Shown here: positions 44,797 through 53,751 of the stretch, in pieces
How positions within the stretch are numbered: the stretch's first letter is position 1
Layout of the letters: each line of letters starts with the position of its first letter
Assembly: GCF_004886325.1 (NCBI RefSeq)
Contig: NZ_QXFN01000002.1
Location: 248,001-312,000 of the forward strand
Reading direction: 5' to 3'
Length of the DNA: 64,000 bases
From: Cellulomonas telluris
Lineage (GTDB): Bacteria; Actinomycetota; Actinomycetes; Actinomycetales; Cellulomonadaceae
Translations under genes and position numbers: made by a program
Notes under the pieces: model-generated
Database searches by the model: none
What the model was told of the DNA's origin: nothing
What the model saw: only the letters and a program-made list of their open reading frames with translations

Positions 44797-46008
44797 GTGG
44801 ACGAGGCGACGGCACGAGCGCTGCGGGCCCAGGCGCAGGAGCAGCTGGCGGAGGTCGCGCGGCTGCGGCACGCGCTGCACCGCACCCCCGAGACCGGGCT
44901 CGACCTGCCGGCCACCCAGCGCCTCGTGCTCGACGCGCTCGACGGCCTGGGCCTCGAGGTGCACGCGGGCCGCGGGCTGTCGTCGGTCACGGCGGTGCTG
45001 CGCGGCGCCCGCCCGGGGCCGGCCGTGCTGCTGCGCGGCGACATGGACGCGCTGCCCGTGGCGGAGGAGACCGGCGAGGAGTTCGCGTCGCAGGTCCCCG
45101 GGGTCATGCACGCGTGCGGCCACGACATGCACGTCGCCGGCCTGGTCGGCGCCGCCCGGCTGCTGGCCGCGCGCCGGGACGAGATCGCGGGCTCGGTCGT
45201 CCTCATGTTCCAGCCGGGCGAGGAGGGCTGGCACGGCGCGCGCCTCATGATCGAGGAGGGCGTGCTGGAGGCCGCCGGCACCCGCGTCGTCGCCGCGTAC
45301 GGGCTGCACGTGGTGTCGTCCCTGCTGCCGAGCGGCGTGGTGTCCGGGCGTGCGGGCACGATGATGGCCGCGTCCGACAACGTCCGGATCACGGTGCACG
45401 GCCGCGGGGGGCACGCGTCCAAGCCGCACCTCGCGCAGGACCCGGTGCCCGTCGCCGCCGAGATCACGCTCGCGCTGAACGCGATGGTCACGCGCCAGTT
45501 CGACGTCTTCGACCCCGTCGTCGTCACCGTCGGCCACATCCTCGCCGGCAACCGCAGCAACGTGATCCCCGACGACGCGTACCTCGAGGCGACGGTCCGC
45601 ACGTTCAGCGCCGCCACGCACGCCGCCGCCCCCGAGCGGATCGCCCGCCTCGCCGAGCACGTCGCCGCCGCCCACGGGCTGTCGGCGACGGTCGACTACG
45701 AGCGCGGGTACCCCGTCACGAGCAACGACCCGCTGGAGGTCGCGCGGGTCGAGCGGGTGACCCGCACGGTCCTGGGGGACGCCGCCTGGGAGCCCGCGGC
45801 CGAGCCGGTGCCCGGGGCGGAGGACTTCAGCTACGTGCTGCAGGAGGTGCCGGGCGCGTTCGTGTTCCTCGGCGCCACCCCGCCCGGCGACGACCCGCAG
45901 ACGGCCCCGTACAACCACTCGCCGCGCGCGCGGTACGCCGACGCGGCGCTCGTCGAGGGGTCCGCGCTGCTCGCGGCGCTCGCGCTCGACCGGCTCGCGC
46001 AGGGCTGA
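44797..46008 (+). CDS. M20-family amidohydrolase
   Basis: 403 residues from a GTG after GAGGGAGGGG. Metal ligands include C107 and H109 in HACGHDMH and E142/E143 in PGEEGWHGA; the late PGAEDFSYVLQ and GHILAGNRSNVIPDDAYLEATVR complete the HipO/AbgB-like aminoacylase pattern. Cytoplasmic hydrolysis of N-acyl amino acids or peptides is likely; exact substrate unknown. Confidence 0.9.
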   Translation: MDEATARALRAQAQEQLAEVARLRHALHRTPETGLDLPATQRLVLDALDGLGLEVHAGRGLSSVTAVLRGARPGPAVLLRGDMDALPVAEETGEEFASQVPGVMHACGHDMHVAGLVGAARLLAARRDEIAGSVVLMFQPGEEGWHGARLMIEEGVLEAAGTRVVAAYGLHVVSSLLPSGVVSGRAGTMMAASDNVRITVHGRGGHASKPHLAQDPVPVAAEITLALNAMVTRQFDVFDPVVVTVGHILAGNRSNVIPDDAYLEATVRTFSAATHAAAPERIARLAEHVAAAHGLSATVDYERGYPVTSNDPLEVARVERVTRTVLGDAAWEPAAEPVPGAEDFSYVLQEVPGAFVFLGATPPGDDPQTAPYNHSPRARYADAALVEGSALLAALALDRLAQG

Positions 46009-46047
46009 CGCGGGCACCCGCCCCGCCGGTGCCGTGCCGGCCGGTCG

Positions 46048-46461
46048 TCAGGACGACGCGTGCCGCACGCACGTCGTCGCGGTCGGGCGGGCCGCCAGGC
46101 GCGCCGCGGCGAGCGGCTCCCCACCGACCGCGCACGTCCCGTACGTGCCGGCGTCGAGCCGGGCGAGCGCCGCGTCGACGTCCGCGAGGCGGCGCCGGGC
46201 GTCCGCGGCGAGCGCCTCGAGCTGGGCGCGCTCGAACGCGATGGTCGCGCCCTCGGGGTCGTGCTCGTCGTCGACGTTGGCACCGCGGGCGGCGTCCACG
46301 ACGTCCGTGCGGGCGTCGCCCAGCCCGACGAGCCGCTCCGCCGCCTCGGCCCGCAGCGCGTGCAGGCGCGCACGCGTCTCCTCGATGCGGTCGGCCGTCC
46401 ACGCGCCCGCGCCGTCGTCCCCGCCGTGCCCCGGTACGGCCCCGCGGTCGCTCGTCTCCAC
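46048..46461 (-). CDS. DksA/TraR-like protein with reduced zinc finger
   Basis: 137 residues from a GTG. A coiled-coil helical hairpin (about 25-100, with RLADVDAALARLDAGTYGTC) leads to the zinc-finger position, where only two Cys remain: CAVGGEPL and CVRH, in place of CxxC...CxxC. The helical part and TYGTC approach are those of TraR/DksA. Whether the residual C...C/H set binds zinc is open. May bind RNA polymerase. Confidence 0.78.
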   Translation of the reverse strand: METSDRGAVPGHGGDDGAGAWTADRIEETRARLHALRAEAAERLVGLGDARTDVVDAARGANVDDEHDPEGATIAFERAQLEALAADARRRLADVDAALARLDAGTYGTCAVGGEPLAAARLAARPTATTCVRHASS

Positions 46462-46538
46462 GCCCGTCAGTCCAGCACCTGCCACCGACGCCCGTGCGGC
46501 GTGGGCGGACGCGGCACGAAAGCGCGTGCGCGGCCCGG

Positions 46539-46544
46539 TAACCT
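46539..46544 (+). promoter_or_regulatory. -10 box of the cold-shock gene
   Basis: TAACCT, about 53 bases before the GTG at 46598, is the best TAnnnT match in the divergent gap. The leader between them contains the Shine-Dalgarno GAGGA at 46586-46590. Confidence 0.35.
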
Positions 46545-46597
46545 GGACGTCGCGTCCGCCGTCCGTGGACGCACGCGTCTTTTCCGAGGAGTCCACG

Positions 46598-46981
46598 GTG
46601 CCTACCGGCAAGGTCAAGTGGTTCGACACCGAGCGTGGCTTCGGCTTCATCGCCGGCGACGACGGTGGCGAGGTGTTCCTGCACGCCTCCGCGCTGCCCG
46701 CGGGCGTCACCGCGCCCAAGCCGGGCACGCGCGTCGACTACGGCGTGGCCGACGGCCGCCGCGGTCCGCAGGCGCTGTCCGTCACCGTGCTCGACCCGGT
46801 GCCGTCGGTGGTGAAGGCCAAGCGCGCGCCCGCCGACGAGATGGCCGTCGTCGTCGAGGACCTCATCAAGGTGCTCGACAAGGTGGGCAACGACCTGCGC
46901 CGAGGCCGCTACCCCGAGGGTGCCCGCGCGGCCCAGTACGCCACGATGCTGCGCGCCGTCGCGGACAAGCTCGAGGCCTGA
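46598..46981 (+). CDS. Cold-shock-domain protein with C-terminal extension
   Basis: 127 residues. Residues 1-65 are a cold-shock domain: TGKVKWFDTERGFGFIAGDDG (RNP1) and EVFLHAS (RNP2). A 60-residue helical extension (VVEDLIKVLDKVGNDLRRGRYPEGARAAQYATMLRAVADKLEA) is not part of CspA-size proteins and occurs in actinobacterial homologues. Binds single-stranded RNA or DNA. One base before the DUF3027 gene, so cotranscribed. Confidence 0.9.
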   Translation: MPTGKVKWFDTERGFGFIAGDDGGEVFLHASALPAGVTAPKPGTRVDYGVADGRRGPQALSVTVLDPVPSVVKAKRAPADEMAVVVEDLIKVLDKVGNDLRRGRYPEGARAAQYATMLRAVADKLEA

Positions 46982-46982
46982 C

Positions 46983-48008
46983 GTGCCTGCTGCCAAGGAC
47001 GCCGTCCTCGAGCGCGCGGTCGACCTCGCGCGCGCCGTCGCGGTCGAGATCGCGGAGGAGCCCGAGCACGTCGGCGAGCACCTCGGCGTGGTGCACGAGG
47101 CGGAGCGGCTCGTCTCGCACCGGTTCGCGTGCACGGCCCGCGGCTACCGCGGCTGGGCGTGGACGGTCACGGTCGCGCGCGTGCCGCGCGGCCGCACCGC
47201 GACGGTGTGCGAGGCCGAGCTGCTGCCGGGCGAGGACGCGATCCTCCCGAAGCCGTGGGTGCCGTGGTCGGAGCGGCTGCGCCCGGGGGACATCGGCCCC
47301 GGGGACGTCCTGCCGTTCCGCCCGGACGACCCGCGCCTCGAACCGGGCTGGACGCCGACGGGCGACCCGGAGCTCGATGAGGTCGCGATCGACGAGCTCG
47401 CGCTCGCGCGCGTGCGGGTGCTGTCCCCGCAGGGCCGCGACGAGGCCGCGGAGCGCTGGTACCGCGGGTCGCACGGGCCGACGAGCGCTGGTGCCCTCGC
47501 GGCCAGCGCGGCGTGCGCGTCGTGCGGGTTCCTCGTGCCGCTGCAGGGGTCGCTGGGCACGGTGTTCGGCGTGTGTGCCAACGCGTGGTCGCCCGACGAC
47601 GGCAAGGTCGTCAGCCTCGACCACGGGTGCGGTGCGCACTCGGAGACCGACGCCGAGCAGGGCCCCACGGAGTGGCCCGCGGCCGACCCGCTGATCGACG
47701 AGATGCGGCTGGAGGTCGTCGAGCGTGCGCCGCAGGCGCCGGCCCCGGTGGTCGTCGAGGCGACGGACCCGGAGGCGGCGGAGGCCCCGGAGTTGGCGGA
47801 GCCCGCCGTGCCGGCCGTGAGCGCGGACGGCGGCGACGCCGTCACCGGTGAGAACGAGCCCGCCCCGGCGGCCGACGTGCCGGTGACCGAGGACGCGCCG
47901 TCGGACGAGGACGCGGCGCTGCCGCTGACGGGCGAGGCGCCGGCGGAGGGCGACGGCGACGCCGGGCAGGACGCGTCGCCGGCGGACGGCGGCGACACCG
48001 CCCGGTGA
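46983..48008 (+). CDS. DUF3027 domain-containing protein
   Basis: 341 residues from a GTG, right after the cold-shock gene. The conserved core (about 1-235) contains CTARGYRGWAWTVTVARVPR, LPKPWVPWSERLRPGDIGPGDVLP and ACASCGFLVPLQGSLGTVFGVCANAWSPDDG...DHGCGAHSE, whose Cys and His residues could form a zinc ribbon. The remaining 100 residues are acidic and Pro/Ala-rich. Function unknown; found widely in actinobacteria. GTGA overlap with the sacsin-like ATPase gene ties them together. Confidence 0.82.
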   Translation: MPAAKDAVLERAVDLARAVAVEIAEEPEHVGEHLGVVHEAERLVSHRFACTARGYRGWAWTVTVARVPRGRTATVCEAELLPGEDAILPKPWVPWSERLRPGDIGPGDVLPFRPDDPRLEPGWTPTGDPELDEVAIDELALARVRVLSPQGRDEAAERWYRGSHGPTSAGALAASAACASCGFLVPLQGSLGTVFGVCANAWSPDDGKVVSLDHGCGAHSETDAEQGPTEWPAADPLIDEMRLEVVERAPQAPAPVVVEATDPEAAEAPELAEPAVPAVSADGGDAVTGENEPAPAADVPVTEDAPSDEDAALPLTGEAPAEGDGDAGQDASPADGGDTAR

Positions 48009-51000
48009 CCGCGGACGTCTTCGGCACCGCCGCGCTGCGCGGTGCGGTGCTGGAGGCGTGGCGGGCGTCCCCGGCGCGGCTGCGCGAGGACGCCAACACG
48101 GAGGAGGACCACGCCCGCGGCTACTACCGCGACCGCGTCGTGGTGGAGCTCGCGCAGAACGCCGCGGACGCGGCGGTGCGTGCGGGTGTCCCCGGACGGC
48201 TGCTGCTGCGGCTCGGCCGTGACGACGCGGGCGCGGGGAGCCTGGTCGCCGCGAACACGGGTGCGCCGCTCGACGCCGCGGGCGTCGCGTCGCTCGCGTC
48301 GATGCGGGCGTCGGCCAAGCGCGACGCCGCACCGACGACGGTCGGCCGGTTCGGCGTCGGCTTCGCCGCGGTCCGCGCCGTCGCCGACGAGGTGGTGGTG
48401 GCGTCGACGAGCGGTGCCGTGCGGTTCTCGCTGACCGCGACCCGTGCGGTCCTCGACGAGGCCGCGGCGGCCGAGGCGGCGCACGGGCGGCCCGAGCTCG
48501 GGGGCGAGGTCGGCCGGCGCGAGGGCTCCCTGCCCGCGCTGCGGCTGCCGTGGGACGCGCCGGACCGCCCGCCGGCGGGCTACGACACGGCGGTCCTGCT
48601 CACCCTGCGCGACGACGCCGCGGTGGACGCGGTCCGTGCGCAGCTCGCGGACGTCGGGGACGCGCTGCTGCTCGCGCTGCCGGGGCTCGTCGAGGTCGTC
48701 GTCGAGGACGACGACGCCCCGCCGCGGCGCGTCGCGGACGTCGCGTCCCGCTGGCACGTGGGCAGGGCGGAGGGCGAGCTGCCGCTGGCGCTGCTCGCCG
48801 ACCGTCCGGTCGAGGAGCGGACGGCCCGCCGCTGGCGCGTGACGTGGGCGGTGCCCCGCGACGGCGCCGACGTCCGCCCGCCCGGCGTCGTGCACGCCCC
48901 GACGCCGACGGACGAGCCCCTGTCGCTGGCCGCGCTGCTCGTCGCGACCCTCCCGCTCGACCCGTCGCGCCGGCACGTCGCCTCGGGGCCGCTCACGGAC
49001 GCCGTCCTCGACCACGCCGCCGAGGCCTGGGCCGCGCTGCTCGCCGACCTCGCCGCCGGCGGCCGCGACGTCCTCCCGCTGGTGCCCGCCGGCCTGCCGC
49101 ACGGCGGCGTCGACGGGGCGCTGCGCGAGCGCGCGACCGCGGCCCTGGCCCGCACGCCCCTGCTGCGGGCGGCCGCGGGCGACGCGCTCGTCGCACCGGC
49201 CTGCGCGACCCTCGTCCGCGACCTCGCCGAGCCCGCCGCCGTCGAGGCGCTGGGCGCGGTGCTGACCGGGCTCGTGCACGTCCCGCCGGCGGGACGGGCG
49301 GCGGCGCGGGTGCTCGGCGTGGAGGAGCGGACCCTCGCCGAGGTCGTCGACGGCCTGCCGGCCGGCGGCGACCTCGACTGGGCGGCGCTGTACGACGCGC
49401 TCGAGCCCGCGGCCGCGGACGCCCGCGTGCGCGAGTCGCTGGCCGCCCTGCCCGTGCCGCTGGCCGACGGGCGCACGGTGCGCGGTGCGCGCGGGACCGT
49501 GGTGCTCGGCCCGGACCTCGCGGACGCGCTCGCGCCCGCCACGCTCGCCGTCCTGCGGGCCGGGGGGCTGCGCGTCGTCGACCCGGGTGCTGCCCGTCCG
49601 CTGCTCGTGCGCCTGGGCGCCGGTCAGCCGGACGCCGCGGCGCTGCTCGCGCACCCGGCCGTGCGGGCGGCCGTCCTCGCCCAGGCGGACGACGACGACC
49701 TCGAGCACGCCCGCGCGGTGACGGAGGCGGTGCTCGACCTCGTCGCGACGCTGCCCGCGGTGCGCGACGCGGACGGTCCCGTCGGTCCGGACGCCGTCGG
49801 CCACGCCGCGGCCGCGTGGCTCGGCCTGCTGACGCTCACGGCCGCGGACGGCGAGCCGTCGCCCGCGCACGGCCTCGTGCTGCCGGGCTCGGCGGCAGCC
49901 GGGCTCCTGGACGACCGCGTGCTGGTGCCCGTCGCGGTGGCCGAGGTCGACCGGTGGGGGTCAGCGGTGCTGACCGCGGTCGGCGTGCGCGCGGACCTCG
50001 TGGTGACGCGCGTGCCGGACGTCGTCACGGGCGTGCTCGGCGACGACGACCCGGACGAGCCCGCCGCGCTGGCCGCGGCGTCCCTCGACGGCTGGACCGA
50101 GTACGTCGACCACCTCGCCGACGCCGCCGGGGCCGGCCTCTACGTGGGGGACGTCGACGCGGTGGCCGACCTCGACGCGGTCGCCGAGGACGCCTGGCCC
50201 GAGGTCCTCGAGCACGTGGCGTCGCGCCCGCCCCTGCGCGCGGCCCTGCTCACGCCGGTGCGCGCCGAGGGGTCGTCCCTCCCGCTGCCGTCGTACGGCG
50301 CGTGGTGGCTGCGCACGCGGGTGGAGCCGGCGCTGCCGCCGGTGTTCGCGCTGCCGGGCTCGCACGCGCCCGCGGGGCTGCTGCCGCCCGTGCCGGCCGC
50401 CTACGCGCACCTCGACCGCGACGTGCTGCGGGCCCTCGGCGGCGTCGGCGCGCTCGCCGAGCTGGGCCCGGCCGACTGGGACGAGGTGCTCGACCGGCTC
50501 GGCGCCCCCGGCGCGCGCGTGCCGCCGGCGGTCGCGGGGGCGGTGTGGCGCGCATGGGCGTCGGCGGACGTGCCGGGCACGCTCGCACCCGACGTCGTGG
50601 TGGCGCTCGCCGGCCCGGCCGACGCGGTGGTCGCGGAGGCGTCCGCGGCGGTCGTGGCCGACTCCCCGGCGTGGTGGCAGCGCCGGGACCTGGGCGGCGT
50701 CGTGCCCGTGCCGCCCGGCGCCGTCGACCCCGCGCTCGTCGCCGAGCGGCTCGATCTGCCGCGCGCGTCCGAGCTCGCGGCCGGGACCGTCGACGGCACG
50801 GGCGAGAGCGAGCCGGTGCCCGCCGAGGCGGCCGAGCTCCTGCCCGGTGCGCCGGCGACGTGGGAGCGGCACGACGACCTGCGCGTCGACGGCGCGCCCG
50901 TGGAGTGGTGGGTCGAGGGGACGGGCACCGAGGCGCGCGTGCACGCCGTGCACCTGGCCGGGCTCGCGGCGGGCCTCGCCGCGGCCGCCGGGGCCTGGTA

Positions 51001-51076
51001 CCTGCGGGCGTCGGTCGAGGCGCTGCTGACGGACCCGGGCCGGGCGGACGCGGCGCTCGACGTGCTGCTGGGCTGA
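48005..51076 (+). CDS. Sacsin-N-like GHKL ATPase protein
   Basis: 1023 residues. The first 250 or so hold a GHKL (Hsp90-like) ATPase: RDRVVVELAQNAADA is the N box with the Asn for magnesium, and TVGRFGVGFAAV is the lid glycine motif, as in sacsin N-terminal repeats. The remaining 770 residues are Ala/Val/Asp-rich with no recognised domain and no membrane segment. It lacks an Hsp90 middle or dimer domain. Possibly a chaperone or DNA/RNA-linked ATPase; role unknown. Coupled to DUF3027 by GTGA. Confidence 0.8.
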   Translation: MTADVFGTAALRGAVLEAWRASPARLREDANTEEDHARGYYRDRVVVELAQNAADAAVRAGVPGRLLLRLGRDDAGAGSLVAANTGAPLDAAGVASLASMRASAKRDAAPTTVGRFGVGFAAVRAVADEVVVASTSGAVRFSLTATRAVLDEAAAAEAAHGRPELGGEVGRREGSLPALRLPWDAPDRPPAGYDTAVLLTLRDDAAVDAVRAQLADVGDALLLALPGLVEVVVEDDDAPPRRVADVASRWHVGRAEGELPLALLADRPVEERTARRWRVTWAVPRDGADVRPPGVVHAPTPTDEPLSLAALLVATLPLDPSRRHVASGPLTDAVLDHAAEAWAALLADLAAGGRDVLPLVPAGLPHGGVDGALRERATAALARTPLLRAAAGDALVAPACATLVRDLAEPAAVEALGAVLTGLVHVPPAGRAAARVLGVEERTLAEVVDGLPAGGDLDWAALYDALEPAAADARVRESLAALPVPLADGRTVRGARGTVVLGPDLADALAPATLAVLRAGGLRVVDPGAARPLLVRLGAGQPDAAALLAHPAVRAAVLAQADDDDLEHARAVTEAVLDLVATLPAVRDADGPVGPDAVGHAAAAWLGLLTLTAADGEPSPAHGLVLPGSAAAGLLDDRVLVPVAVAEVDRWGSAVLTAVGVRADLVVTRVPDVVTGVLGDDDPDEPAALAAASLDGWTEYVDHLADAAGAGLYVGDVDAVADLDAVAEDAWPEVLEHVASRPPLRAALLTPVRAEGSSLPLPSYGAWWLRTRVEPALPPVFALPGSHAPAGLLPPVPAAYAHLDRDVLRALGGVGALAELGPADWDEVLDRLGAPGARVPPAVAGAVWRAWASADVPGTLAPDVVVALAGPADAVVAEASAAVVADSPAWWQRRDLGGVVPVPPGAVDPALVAERLDLPRASELAAGTVDGTGESEPVPAEAAELLPGAPATWERHDDLRVDGAPVEWWVEGTGTEARVHAVHLAGLAAGLAAAAGAWYLRASVEALLTDPGRADAALDVLLG

Positions 51077-51144
51077 CCTCGCGGCCCCGGCGGACCTCCC
51101 GCCGTCGGCGGACCTCCCCGCCGAGCGGATCCCCGCACGCTCGT

Positions 51145-51179
51145 TAGGGTGCGAGACGGTGCGACGGCGCACCGTCGCA
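51145..51179 (+). promoter_or_regulatory. cstA promoter and leader hairpin
   Basis: TAGGGT (51145-51150) is the likely -10 box. At 51160-51179 TGCGACGG and its exact complement form an 8-bp stem with a CGCA loop, right before the Shine-Dalgarno GGGGGGAGA. The hairpin would be at the very 5' end of the transcript. Confidence 0.5.
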
Positions 51180-51193
51180 GGGGGGAGATCGAC

Positions 51194-53488
51194 ATGGCCG
51201 GACGTGGGCAGCGCGGTGCGGGAGGCGGCGCCGAGGCGGTGCTGGAGCAGGACCCGGACCTGCCCCCGGTGGCGCTCGACGCGGCGGCCGTCGAGGCCGA
51301 GCACCGCCGGTGGACGCCGCTGCGGATCGCGGTGTGGGCGGCGGTCGCGCTGCTCGGGGGCGTCGCGTGGGTCGTCATCGCCGTCGTGCGCGGCGAGACC
51401 GTGAACGCGATCTGGTTCGTGTTCGCCGCGGTGTGCACGTACCTCATCGCGTACCGCTTCTACTCGCGGTACATCGAGAAGCACGTGCTGCGCCCGGACG
51501 ACCGGCGGGCCACGCCGGCCGAGTACGACGCGGACGGCAAGGACTTCGTCACGACCGACCGGCGGGTGCTGTTCGGCCACCACTTCGCGGCCATCGCCGG
51601 TGCGGGCCCGCTGGTGGGGCCGGTGCTCGCGGCCCAGATGGGCTACCTGCCCGGGACGATCTGGATCATCGTGGGCGTCGTCCTCGCGGGCGCGGTCCAG
51701 GACTACCTGGTGCTGTTCTTCTCCATGCGCCGCGGCGGCCGCTCGCTGGGGCAGATGGCGCGCGACGAGCTCGGCGTGGTCGGCGGCACGGCGGCGCTGC
51801 TCGCGACGCTCGTCATCATGGTGATCATCGTCGCGATCCTCGCGCTGGTCGTCGTCAACGCCCTGGCGGAAAGCCCGTGGGGCGTGTTCTCCGTCGCGAT
51901 GACCATCCCGATCGCGCTGTTCATGGGCGTCTACCTGCGGTTCCTGCGGCCCGGGAAGGTCGCCGAGGTCTCGGTCATCGGCTTCGTGCTGCTGCTGGCG
52001 GCCATCGTCGGCGGCGGCGTCATCGCCGAGACGTCGTGGGGCGCCGAGATCTTCACGCTCGACCGGACCACGATCGCGTGGGGCATCGTCGTCTACGGCT
52101 TCGTCGCCGCCGTCCTGCCGGTCTGGCTGCTCCTCGCCCCGCGCGACTACCTCTCGACGTTCATGAAGATCGGCACGATCGTCATGCTGGCCGTCGCGAT
52201 CGTCGTCGTCCGCCCCGTGCTCGAGGTGCCGGCGATCAGCGAGTTCGCGGGCACCGGGACGGGGCCCGTCGTCGCCGGGTCGCTGTTCCCGTTCCTGTTC
52301 GTCACGATCGCGTGCGGTGCGCTGTCCGGGTTCCACGCGCTCATCGCGTCCGGCACGACGCCGAAGCTCGTCGAGAAGGAGCGGCAGACCCGCCTCATCG
52401 GCTACGGCGGCATGCTCATGGAGTCGTTCGTCGCGATCATGGCGCTCGTCGCCGCGCTGTCGATCGACCGCGGCATCTACTTCGCGATGAACTCCTCGGC
52501 GGCCGCGACGGGCGGCACGGTCGAGGGTGCGGTCGCGTTCGTCAACGGGCTCGGGCTCACGGGCGTGGACCTCACGCCGGAGATGCTCACGCAGACCGCG
52601 GAGGACGTCGGCGAGGAGACGATCGTGTCCCGCACGGGAGGCGCCCCGACGCTGTCCGTGGGGCTCGCGCACATCATGCAGCAGGTGGTCGGCGGCTCCG
52701 GGATGATGGCGTTCTGGTACCACTTCGCGATCATGTTCGAGGCGCTGTTCATCCTCACCGCCGTCGACGCCGGCACCCGTGTCGCGCGGTTCATGCTGCA
52801 GGACAGCATCGGCAACGTGGTCCCGCGCTTCCGCGACACCTCGTGGCGCCTGGGGGCGTGGATCGCGACCGGGGTGATGGTCGGCGCGTGGGGCGCCGTC
52901 CTGCTCATGGGCGTCACCGACCCCCTCGGCGGCATCAACACGCTGTTCCCGCTGTTCGGCATCGCGAACCAGCTGCTCGCCGCGATCGCGCTCGCGGTCT
53001 GCATGGCGATCGTCGCCAAGCAGGGCGCGGCCCGGTACCTGTGGGTGGTGCTGCTGCCGCTCGGGTTCGCCGCGGCGGTGACGATCACGGCGTCGTTCCA
53101 GAAGATCTTCTCGCCCGTCCCCGCCGTCGGGTACTTCGCGCAGCACCGTGCGTTCCGCGACGCGCTGGACGCGGGGGAGACGAGCTTCGGCACGGCGACG
53201 AGCGTGGAGGCGATGCAGGCGGTCGTGCGCAACACGATGATCCAGGGTGTGCTGTCGGTCGTGTTCGTGACCCTCGCGATCGTCGTGATCCTCACCGCCG
53301 CCTGGGCCACGTACCGCTCGCTGCGGTCCGGCGGGGCGCCCAGCGCGGAGCTACCGCCGACGCCGTCCCGGATCTTCGCTCCCGCCGGGTTCCTGCCGAC
53401 GCCGCCCGAGAAGGAGCTCGAGGCCGCGTGGCGCGCCTACGAGGCCGAGCACCCGCGCCCGCGTCCGCACGTCCGGAGCCACGGATGA
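51194..53488 (+). CDS. cstA: CstA-family pyruvate/peptide transporter
   Basis: 764 residues with about sixteen membrane segments. AYRFYSRYIEKHVLRPDDRRATPA, DYVPTNRWVLFGHHF-like DFVTTDRRVLFGHHFAAIAGAGPLVGPVLAAQMGYLPG and GFHALIASGTTPKLVEKE are CstA hallmarks. CstA and its relative BtsT are proton-coupled pyruvate importers; older work linked CstA to peptide use in starvation. ATGA coupling to a YbdD-type gene is the classic arrangement. Confidence 0.93.
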   Translation: MAGRGQRGAGGGAEAVLEQDPDLPPVALDAAAVEAEHRRWTPLRIAVWAAVALLGGVAWVVIAVVRGETVNAIWFVFAAVCTYLIAYRFYSRYIEKHVLRPDDRRATPAEYDADGKDFVTTDRRVLFGHHFAAIAGAGPLVGPVLAAQMGYLPGTIWIIVGVVLAGAVQDYLVLFFSMRRGGRSLGQMARDELGVVGGTAALLATLVIMVIIVAILALVVVNALAESPWGVFSVAMTIPIALFMGVYLRFLRPGKVAEVSVIGFVLLLAAIVGGGVIAETSWGAEIFTLDRTTIAWGIVVYGFVAAVLPVWLLLAPRDYLSTFMKIGTIVMLAVAIVVVRPVLEVPAISEFAGTGTGPVVAGSLFPFLFVTIACGALSGFHALIASGTTPKLVEKERQTRLIGYGGMLMESFVAIMALVAALSIDRGIYFAMNSSAAATGGTVEGAVAFVNGLGLTGVDLTPEMLTQTAEDVGEETIVSRTGGAPTLSVGLAHIMQQVVGGSGMMAFWYHFAIMFEALFILTAVDAGTRVARFMLQDSIGNVVPRFRDTSWRLGAWIATGVMVGAWGAVLLMGVTDPLGGINTLFPLFGIANQLLAAIALAVCMAIVAKQGAARYLWVVLLPLGFAAAVTITASFQKIFSPVPAVGYFAQHRAFRDALDAGETSFGTATSVEAMQAVVRNTMIQGVLSVVFVTLAIVVILTAAWATYRSLRSGGAPSAELPPTPSRIFAPAGFLPTPPEKELEAAWRAYEAEHPRPRPHVRSHG

Positions 53489-53682
53489 GCGGGGCGACGC
53501 GGCGGCGCGGGCTCGGCTGGTTCCTGCGGGCCCTGCTGCGCGAGGACGCCTACGAGCGGTACCTCGAGCACGAGGCGGCGCACGGGCGCCGGCCCGGCGA
53601 CCCGGGCGTGCTGTCCGAGCGCGCGTTCTGGCGCGACCGCACGGACCGTCAGGACCGTGAGCCCCAGGGGCGGTGCTGCTGA
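53485..53682 (+). CDS. YbdD/YjiX-family small protein
   Basis: 65 residues, the usual family length. LREDAYERYLEHEAAHGRRPGDPGVLSERAFWRDR contains the signature (YxxYxxHxxxxHPG-like, LSExxFxR). Members are needed for CstA/BtsT pyruvate uptake although their role is not known. Overlaps cstA by ATGA. Confidence 0.88.
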   Translation: MSGATRRRGLGWFLRALLREDAYERYLEHEAAHGRRPGDPGVLSERAFWRDRTDRQDREPQGRCC

Positions 53683-53713
53683 CGCGGGTGACCGGACGCC
53701 CGAACTGCCCCGG

Positions 53714-53744
53714 TTGACCCCGAAAGGTCACGGTCGGGTAACGT
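53714..53744 (+). promoter_or_regulatory. Promoter of the CAP-domain gene
   Basis: TTGACC (53714-53719) and TAACGT (53739-53744), 19 bases apart. The GTG start at 53752 is seven bases past the -10 box, so the transcript is probably leaderless. Confidence 0.5.
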
Positions 53745-53751
53745 CCTCGCC

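Noticed and set aside
46598-51076. Calling the cold-shock/DUF3027/sacsin-like operon a phage-defence system
   Set aside because: No nuclease, helicase or other effector domain is visible and the genes do not look foreign in composition; kept as an unknown operon instead.
49961-53146. A 1061-residue minus-strand frame across cstA and the sacsin-like gene
   Set aside because: Antisense to two supported genes, with a composition (Arg, His, Asp, Glu) typical of reverse-frame artefacts.
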